Assembly: GCF_033958435.1 (NCBI RefSeq)
Contig: NC_134160.1
Location: 17,223,001-17,287,000 of the forward strand
From: Carettochelys insculpta
Taxonomy: Eukaryota > Chordata > Testudines > Carettochelyidae
DNA: 64,000 nt
Direction: 5' to 3'
Shown: positions 57,006 to 64,000 of the stretch, in pieces
Layout of the letters: each line of letters begins with the position of its first letter
How positions within the stretch are numbered: position 1 is the stretch's first letter
The notes under the pieces: model-generated
Seen by the model: the letters and a program-made list of their open reading frames with translations, nothing else
What the model was told of the DNA's origin: nothing
Databases searched by the model: none
Program-made: the position numbers and the translations under genes

Positions 57006-58375
57006 AGCAGAGAAACCCATCTACCCATGTGACTCTTTGAGCCTCATCCTCATGTCCTTTAGTAACTTTCAGAGCAGTTTTACAGAGAACCAGACGGATA
57101 ATGTGATATTATTTATTGGATCAGCCTATAGGGAGGGGACCAGAGTATAGGGAGCACACCAGCTTCTGGAACACAATTTTCCTGGCTTTGGGGATCACCC
57201 AGTTTTCCTTCAGTATCAGCCCAGGCACAGAGGGCAATGAGACAAGGGCAACTTTGGGTACCAAGTATCTGTGACTCTCTTGCTGCCCCTGGAGTGAAGG
57301 TTTTCTTTCTATACAAAGCAGAGCTAGCATGTCATGACCCCTCAAGGCTAGTGCTGCTGTCCAGGAAGGTCGGAAACCGAAACACAATTCACAAGCCCAG
57401 CATGGTGTGTTTTCCAAATGTTCCAGGGCTTTTCAAGGAGTCCTGGAGTGCGCATCCCCCACCCCACCAGTAAAGAAAACAGGATGCAGGCTGCATTCCA
57501 GCTTGCATTCGAGGGCACTCCATCCCGGCACAAACACATTTGCACAATTCCAATTAAACTCTGTCATTTCTAGCACCCTGCTGCTGATAAGGGCGTGATT
57601 AATGGAAGAATTGTCTTAAAAAAAAAACTCTCGGTGCTAATTGTTTTTTCCTTCTCCCATTCCTTGTTCTCAAGGCACTTTGGAGGAGACCTGCTGATTG
57701 CACTGGAAGTTGCATGGGAACACTTAGTCTTTTCCTGGTTTTGTTTTTTGGGTTGCCACTGAGACCAGCATGTCCAATCCACATCTCGCCAGTGCGGACA
57801 ACTGGCAATATACCACCCTTGCGCCTCAAGATAAACAAGACCCGCTTCATGTTTACTCATGACACAGTATGTAATCAGGACAATGATTTGGTGACTTTTT
57901 GCTGATGTTTCCTGTACAGTCCCGGCTTCTTCTGTTGAGATTTTGGGCGCATAGCAACAAAACAGCACAACAAAGCCAACCACTAAAGGCATTAAAAGTA
58001 TTATTCCAGGCAGAAGGGTGGGTCCCCTCATTCCTTCTGCACCCATGGCACTGGTATCGGCCTCAACGTGGAACATTCCAGTGGTGCAGGCAGTTTGCAT
58101 GCCACGCTAATTAGCTAACCGTACTTGTCCCAGATAAAGCTGTCTGAGGCCTTCGAGGAGGTGGTTTTCACTCCAAGCCCTGAAGGCAAAAGTGAGATGA
58201 TGCACATACGTGTCAGAGTTTTGCTTTCGCACTTGAACTTGGCAGATTCATTTTATCTGTAGCTCTCAAGGTGCTCTGTCCCTGCTGTGTGGCATGGGGC
58301 AATGGCTCCCCCAAGTTCGCACGGAAGGGTGGCTTTAGCCTAGTTGTGTTTACTGGCTTTTTAAGTGAACTCGAT
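57006..58375. other. Unassigned sequence
   Basis: No gene supported. The minus-strand frame at 58100-57570 contains a hydrophobic run (LLMPLVVGFVVLFCCYA) but no start context, splice sites or family match. I treat it as chance. Confidence 0.35.
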
Positions 58376-58377
58376 AC

Positions 58378-59047
58378 CAGGGTCAGCAACGCCCCCGCAT
58401 GCACGCCAAGAGTGGCACGCAAGCCGATTTTCACCTGCACCCAAGGTGGGAATTCAGTCCTGCACCTCCTCCCTGCATGCAGTGGGGGTGACGAGATCAG
58501 CTGGTGCCACTCTGTCCCTGCGAGCCGAGCACACCACCATGGCATGGCAGGGATGTGCCAGCCCCACCTGTGAGATGGACGGCAGAGAGGCAGGTGGGTG
58601 AGCTGACAGCAGGTGCAGGGCGGAGCAGAGCTGTTAGGAGCATGGGGCTGGGCCCTTCAGGTGAAAGCTGGGGGGTGATAGAGCTGCTTCCTCTGCTGCA
58701 TGTGCCATCCCCTCTCTCCACCATCTGCCCTCCTTTCCTCTGGGGAAGGGGGCTGACCCCTCTGTCGCCACCACCTCTGCTATCTGTCCCCTTCCCCTGG
58801 GGACAGGGACTGCTACCCGGGTTTCTCCACCTCGGCTCGCTTGCTCCCAGCACACGCCAGCCCCACTTCTGCACGCCAGGGCTCTGCCTCCTGCCACCAG
58901 CCCCAGCTAAACGTTCAAGCTCTGCATCTTAATTCATTTATTAATGAAGCTGTTGTAAGGAGGACTATTGGTGACTTTAAAAAGTATCACCGGCACTCGG
59001 ACTGTACACGGAGGTCAAAAGGTCAAATTTTGGCACTCCGCCAGGCC
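58378..59047. mobile_element. hAT-like MITE remnant
   Basis: The left end CAGGGTCAGCAACGCC and an internal right-side TCAAAAGGTCAAATTTTGGCACTC resemble a turtle hAT family by recall. The right terminus is not visible. The middle is GC-rich filler. Confidence 0.45.
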
Positions 59048-59429
59048 ACACTCTCCACGCAGCTCAGCCCAGTGCAGCAGAGGTCTACAGGGACTCAGTC
59101 ACCCTCACTGTTTGCTAATGCTCCGGCCCAAGCTGGAGCAGACTGAGGGCTGTTCTAATTCGTACCAGTTGCATCAATGAGCACCATCCACCAGTAGAGC
59201 ATGTTGTACTTACTGTCTAATCCTCTATCCCTTCCCCGTGCTGACGTAAGAGGGAGGGTGGCGTATAACCCCACTACACAAACTGATTCCCATGGGGAGC
59301 TCCTCCTCCATGCCACGGGACAGAGCTGGATTCTGTTACCTTAGGGATGCAGGAGCAGTGCACAGGGGATGGAGAGAACCAGAAAACCTGTCCTCCAACA
59401 TATTGTAACTTAGTTATTAAAAAGAAGCA

Positions 59430-59960
59430 GGTAAACAAACCTAAGACCTCAACTGGAATCCTGTGTCCTGTTCTGGGCACCACATTTTAGGAAAGATGTG
59501 GAGAAACTGTAGAAGGTCCAGAGAAGAGCAACTGGAATGATTAAAGGTCTAGAAAATATGACCTATGTGAGAAGATTAAAGGAACTGGGTTTGTTTAGTT
59601 TGGAAAAGAGAAGGCTGAGAGAAGAGGTGATAGCAGCTTTCAGGTACCTAAAAGGGTGTTACAAAGAAGAGGGAGAAAAGTTATTCTCCTTAGGCTCTGA
59701 GGGTAGGACAAGGAGCAATGGGCTCAAATTGCAGCAAGGGAGGTTTAGACTGGTCTTTAGGAAAAATGTCCTAGCTCTCAGGGTGGTTAAGCATGGGAAT
59801 AAATTGCCTAGGGGGGTTGTAGAATCTCCCCCACTGGAGATATTTAAGAACAGGTGAGGTGAGTATCTAACAGGGATGATATAGATGGTGCTTGGTCCTG
59901 CCATGAGGGCAGGGGACTGGACTTTCAGTTCTAGTTTCTAGGATCTTATAAATGAAATGC
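59430..59960 (+). pseudogene. CR1 LINE 3' fragment
   Basis: It reads MIKGLENMTYVRRLKELGLF, KRRLREEVIAAFRYLKG and RVVKHGNKLPRGVVESPP, then TGA and a 3' UTR. Divergence from the other copies suggests a different or older subfamily. Confidence 0.8.
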
Positions 59961-62045
59961 TGGATTCTCAAAATGAGGAAGGGGCCAGCTACATTTACCC
60001 TTGACAACCCGTCCTCCCCATCCACACCCAGGCTGTTGTCGGTGGTTAGTCACACCCCAGAGTCTAGGCCTGTGCTCAGGCAGGCCCACAGCATCAACTC
60101 TGTGCCATGCCCGGCGCAGGTGCTGCCACCAAACACAGCTGCTGTGACAGTGGCTAGCAGTCATTGGCTTTTACCAAACTGCTGCCTCTTTCTCGCTCTG
60201 CGCCCACCCCTTAACTCAGCAATGGGGGCATAAGTTCGTCTTCTGGCAGGGAGTTCCTTCCCAGCGTTCACTCGGTGCACACTGCCTGAGAGCTCCACAA
60301 CACACAGGACACCTAGGCAGGGTCCTCGCCAGAAGGGAGTCCCTCTTTCCAACAAAATTGGAGGCAAGTTCCTCTCCCTTTTTGCCTGGCTTGGGACCAC
60401 ACTCCACCACTGAGCTTTCCAGTCTGCTCTTGTTACCTCTGCAACATGCAGCAAGGATAATAATGTTTCCTTTCCCCAACGCCCCAAACGTGCGTGCATT
60501 TCGAATAAACCAGCCTCCATATTCACACTGTGGTGATAGTTGACCAAGATGAGGGGCAGTCAGGGCAAAAGACTTGATGGGCTTCTCTGAGGCAAGCTGG
60601 GAGCCCGACTGAGATGGGTCCCAGCAAGCAGAAGCCTGCTAGAATCCCCACTGAAGGGGAGGATAGAGGATTGATTAAACCAGGGAGCAGCAGCAGCTGC
60701 GGACGTGTGCTTGTGCTGAGCTGCTGCCTGCTGAGCCCATCTGGGCTGAAGGTTTGGGTTTTATACATTTTTGTGCAACTTTGATGACTCTTCAGCCATC
60801 TCACGTGGGCTGGCTGGAGGGCCAGGACACTTCTATGGCCACAACCGGTCTAAAGAAGGTGGGGAAATGGAAGAAAAAGTTGCCGTTGTGTGCCACATGG
60901 CTCTAGAGGTCGTGTGTTCAGATAGTGACTTTGCCATTCTGTTTCTCCCACCAGTTCATCAGTAAATGGTGGGAGAGATCTCTCCACCCTTGAACTACCC
61001 CCTGAAGGTGGGCACCTTCACAGAACAAGGTCCAGGGGCTGCAATTTGGAAGTGAACTTAATCATGAGCTTGGCTGTCCAAGGCACGTGCTGAGGTCTCC
61101 ATCCTGAAACAAAGCCTGGGTGTCTCTCTGGAGTGGATGGGCTGGATGCAGGGGCACTGGATGGACTCCTCCGGGCTCTGCAGCAGTCGGGCCAGAAGGT
61201 CATAAGAGTCCCTTCTGGACTGAAAATGTATGGGCTGTCACCTCTGGGCCAAGTAGGAATGGAGCAGTGAGCCCTGAGACTTGAAGTGAGGGGACTGACC
61301 GAGCTCTGTGCTAACAGAACAAAGGGAGTCAGCTGAGGGAGGTGGTACAGTATGTGGTGGGGGGATAGTTACAGAAGACCCCTTGGATGTTCCCCAGTGT
61401 GCTGATCAGGCCACTGACAAGCACCTTCTTGCTCTCCGGGGCTCCTCCACCACCCTGTCCTGCTGAAACGGATCCTCTGGTCTCCCCCATCCAAGACACT
61501 GAGTTGGGGTTACCACCTCCCTGCAGAGCAATGCAGATGCTGTTTAACCACCGCTCTGGCTGGAAGCAGCTCTAGGCCAAGCACCCAGGAAATCAATCAC
61601 AAATAAACCTGTTTCTCTGTGCAAAAGATTTGCACAGGGAGGGCTCATTTAGTTAAGCTGCCTTTACCAATGAAAGGGAGATAGTCACAGTGGTAGCCTT
61701 CACCAGATAATAATTTACACTGGTCTTGGTTATAACAAAAGAATTTTTATTAATCAAAATGGTAAGATTTAAGTGATTTGAAGAAAACAAACAGGTCAAA
61801 ATGAGTTACAAATCCAACAAGAGAGAAATTGCAACAGCTGATTCTATTCTTGTGAGTTCTTATCTTAAACAGTTGACTTTATATCAGGTGAAATCTTCAG
61901 GTTAGAAATGATCTTATCCTGACATGGGTCTCCAGTAAAGTTCTCTGTCTTTTTTAGGGTGTCAGGAAATTTGCAAGAAAGGCTGAAAGCACAAGATGGA
62001 GGGACCCCAGGGCCCTCTCTATACCTCTCCCAGGGACAGAAATCC
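59961..62045. other. Unassigned sequence
   Basis: About 2.1 kb without a supported gene or repeat. Open frames are short and overlapping. Confidence 0.4.
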
Positions 62046-62429
62046 ATTGTTCTTTCCAAAACAAAAAAGCCATCCAGTAGCACTTTAAAGACTAACAAAA
62101 TAGTTTATTAGGTTATGAGCTTCGTGGGACAGACCCACTTCTTCAGACCATAGCCATACCAGAACAGACTCAATATATAAGGCACAGAGAACCAAAAATA
62201 GTAATCAAGGTTCACAAATCAGAAAAATATTATCAAGGTGAACAAATCACAGAGCAGAGGGGCAGAAGTGGGGTGGTGGTCAAGAATTAGATAAAGCCAA
62301 GTATGTAAAAGAGCCCCTATAATGAGCTAGAAAATTACCATTCTAGTTCAAACCACTTGTTAATGTGTCGAATTTGAATATGAAAGAGAGTTCAGCAGCC
62401 TCTCTTTCCAAACTGCTGGGAAAATTCCC

Positions 62430-62640
62430 CCTCAGTAAACGCAGACTTTCAGGTCATTAACAGAATGGCCCACTCCATTAAAGGGCTGGCTGACAGGTTT
62501 TTGAATCAGGAGTGTTTTTATGTCTGTTTTATGCCCATTAATTCTTTGTCTAAGAAAGTTTGAAGTCTGTCCAATATACAAAGTGTCTGGGCATTGTTGG
62601 CACATGATGGTATATATGATGGTAGTTTAGGAACATGAGA
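62430..62640 (-). pseudogene. GIY-YIG endonuclease region of the Penelope-like element
   Basis: Minus-strand CQQCPDTLYIGQTSNFLRQR followed by INGHKTDIKT keeps the YIG core, the Arg and the His of GIY-YIG nucleases. The domain makes the DNA cut for Penelope-type integration. The reading then stops before the expected end. Confidence 0.8.
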
Positions 62641-62704
62641 ATGGGCCCGTGATTCTGTGAATAACCTGGCTAGGTCCAGTGATGGTATCCCCAGAAAAGA
62701 TATG

Positions 62705-63140
62705 GGCCGTGTCTACACGTGCCCCAAACTTCGAAATGGCCATGCAAATGGCCATTTCGAAGTTTACTAATGAAGCGCTGAAATGCATATTCAGCGCTTC
62801 ATTAGCATGCGGGCGGCAGCCGCGCTTCGAAATTGATGCTCCTTGCCGCCGCGCGGCGCGTCCAGACGGGGCTCCTTTTCGAAAGGACGCCACCTTCTTC
62901 GAAGTCCCCTTATTCCCATGAGCTCATGGGAATAAGGGGACTTCGAAGTAGGCGGGGCCCTTTCGAAAAGGAGCCCTGTGTGGACGCGCCGCGCGGCGGC
63001 AAGGAGCGTCAATTTCGAAGCGCGGCTGCCGCCCGCATGCTAATGAAGCGCTGAATATGCATTTCAGCGCTTCATTAGTAAACTTCGAAATGGCCATTTG
63101 CATGGCCATTTCGAAGTTTGGGGCACGTGTAGACGTAGCC
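62705..63140. mobile_element. Palindromic Harbinger MITE, TSD ATG
   Basis: A 436-base element that is almost its own reverse complement, with arms of about 218 bases meeting at CCCATGAG|CTCATGGG (62927-62928). The ends are GGCCGTGTCTACACGTG and CACGTGTAGACGTAGCC, with ATG at 62702-62704 and 63141-63143. Mirror frames on both strands are the same peptide-like text twice and are not genes. It sits in the coding part of the Penelope-like element, whose frame is continuous on either side if one ATG copy is kept. The arms differ at few positions, so the insertion is recent. Confidence 0.92.
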
Positions 63141-64000
63141 ATGGGGACAAAGCTGGCAATGGGCTTTGTTGCAAGGAAAAGTTCCAGGACTGGTGTTCCT
63201 GCCACAGAGACTGTGGTTGTTGGTGAGAATCCTCAAAAGGTTGGGAGGTTGTCTGTAGGAGAGAACAGGCCTGTCACCTAGGGCCTTCTGAAGTGTTGCA
63301 TCCTGATTAAGGATAGGTTGTAGGTCTTTAATAATGCGTTGCAGTGGTTTGAGTTGAGGGCTGTAGGTGATGACCAGTGGTGTTCTGTTCTTGGCTTTTT
63401 TGTGCTTATCTTGGAGCAGCTGCTCTCTGGTATTTGTCTGGTCCTGTCGATTTGTTTGTTTATTTCTCCTGGTGGGTAATTCAGGTTTATGAATATTTGG
63501 TAGAGATCTTGTAGATTTTGGTCTCTGTCAGTAGGATCAGAGCAAATGTGATTGTACCTAAGGGCTTGATTGTAAACAATGGATCTATTTGTGTGTGAAG
63601 GATGGAAGCTAGAAGCATGTAGGTAATTCTAGAGGTCAGTGGGTTTCCGGTACAGTGTGGTACTGATCAGGCCATCTTTGATTTGTACTGTAGTGTCCAG
63701 GAAATGTATCTCTCGCGTGGAGTAGTCGAGGCATTTCATCTTCTCTTCATTGTCCTTCTCCAAGGTGGAGACTGTCACATGAGTGAAATCACCTGTCCCT
63801 GTCCTTTTAAGGCAACCAGCCATTGCCTGCTTGTTAGTCTGAATGCAGACAGCAAAGTTCTTCAGTTGTGGATTGGCCTGCATTAAAGGCCCATTGTCAG
63901 CTAAGTACAGCTGTGCCCGCACAAGCCAGACTCTCATAATAAGGTAGCCACACCTTCTGTGGAGGTGTTCACAGGCACAAATATTAGTAATACAAATTTG

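Larger units (their letters stand above)
62050..64000 (-). mobile_element. Penelope-like element, 3' part, runs off the window
   Basis: On the minus strand the frame at 63937-63629 reads HFLDTTVQIKDGLISTTLYRKPTDL and, past a TAG, NYLHASSFHPSHTNRS and VYNQALRYNHICSDPT, the C-terminal RT region of Penelope-like elements. After a MITE insertion comes CQQCPDTLYIGQTSNF with R and NGH downstream, a GIY-YIG endonuclease pattern. The 3' end (62150-62050) is the tail also found in the SINEs. Several stops and shifts make it inactive. The 5' RT lies beyond the window. Confidence 0.85.

Noticed and set aside
57570..58100. Minus-strand frame of 176 codons with a hydrophobic stretch
   Set aside because: One possible membrane segment is not enough. 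There is no family resemblance or exon signal.
62679..63054. Matching frames on both strands near 62.7-63.2 kb
   Set aside because: Mirror images produced by the palindromic MITE.

Overview
This is a eukaryotic, vertebrate nuclear window, and the repeats point to a turtle (probably a cryptodire). It carries CR1-family LINEs at all stages of decay, several tRNA-type SINE copies with the head and tail typical of the tortoise SINE family, a Penelope-like element with a GIY-YIG region, MIR remnants, and many PIF/Harbinger DNA transposons with CpG-rich TTCGAA and ATCGAAATAG subterminal motifs. Nothing is bacterial or viral, and there is no CRISPR array, tRNA gene or rRNA gene. The species call is inference from recalled repeat families, not from a search.

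One host gene is supported. An endothelin-2 gene (EDN2-like, + strand) starts behind a TATA box in a CpG-rich island near 33.0 kb and runs through five exons to a stop near 37.7 kb. Exon 2 encodes the mature endothelin between a TKR cleavage site and the Trp-Val processing site. Exon 3 encodes the endothelin-like peptide with its CxC...C...C pattern. All splice phases agree. The most obvious form of exon 4 has an in-frame TAG, and a phase-compatible internal acceptor would avoid it.

Layout. 1-10 kb: unique sequence with SINE foldbacks, a 5'-truncated CR1 (2.5-3.8 kb) and small Harbinger derivatives. 10.3-20.2 kb: an old Harbinger element holding a spliced-type transposase relic and a Myb/SANT relic. 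It is itself interrupted by a hAT-like element with a GC-rich minisatellite (11.4-12.6 kb) and by a second, younger Harbinger element (15.9-19.9 kb) that has its own transposase and Myb/SANT gene. 20-32 kb: mostly unique sequence with MITEs, two CR1 copies in opposite orientation, two Tc1/mariner-like MITEs and half of a palindromic MITE. 32-41 kb: the EDN2 locus, with a CR1 piece in its last intron. 41-46 kb: a foldback of about 1.3 kb and another CR1. 46.9-49.1 kb: a Harbinger deletion derivative and a degraded non-LTR reverse transcriptase with a zinc-finger tail. 51.7-55.8 kb: the best-preserved Harbinger, about 4.1 kb. 55.8-62 kb: unique sequence, a hAT-like remnant and a CR1 3' piece. 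62-64 kb: a Penelope-like element on the minus strand, split by an almost perfectly palindromic Harbinger MITE.

The mobile elements form connected families. The two larger Harbingers encode convergent transposase and Myb/SANT genes. The 0.6-0.7 kb elements look like internal deletions of them that keep both ends. The SINE tails match the 3' end of the Penelope-like element. The EDN2 gene appears unrelated to these elements apart from hosting a CR1 fragment in an intron.
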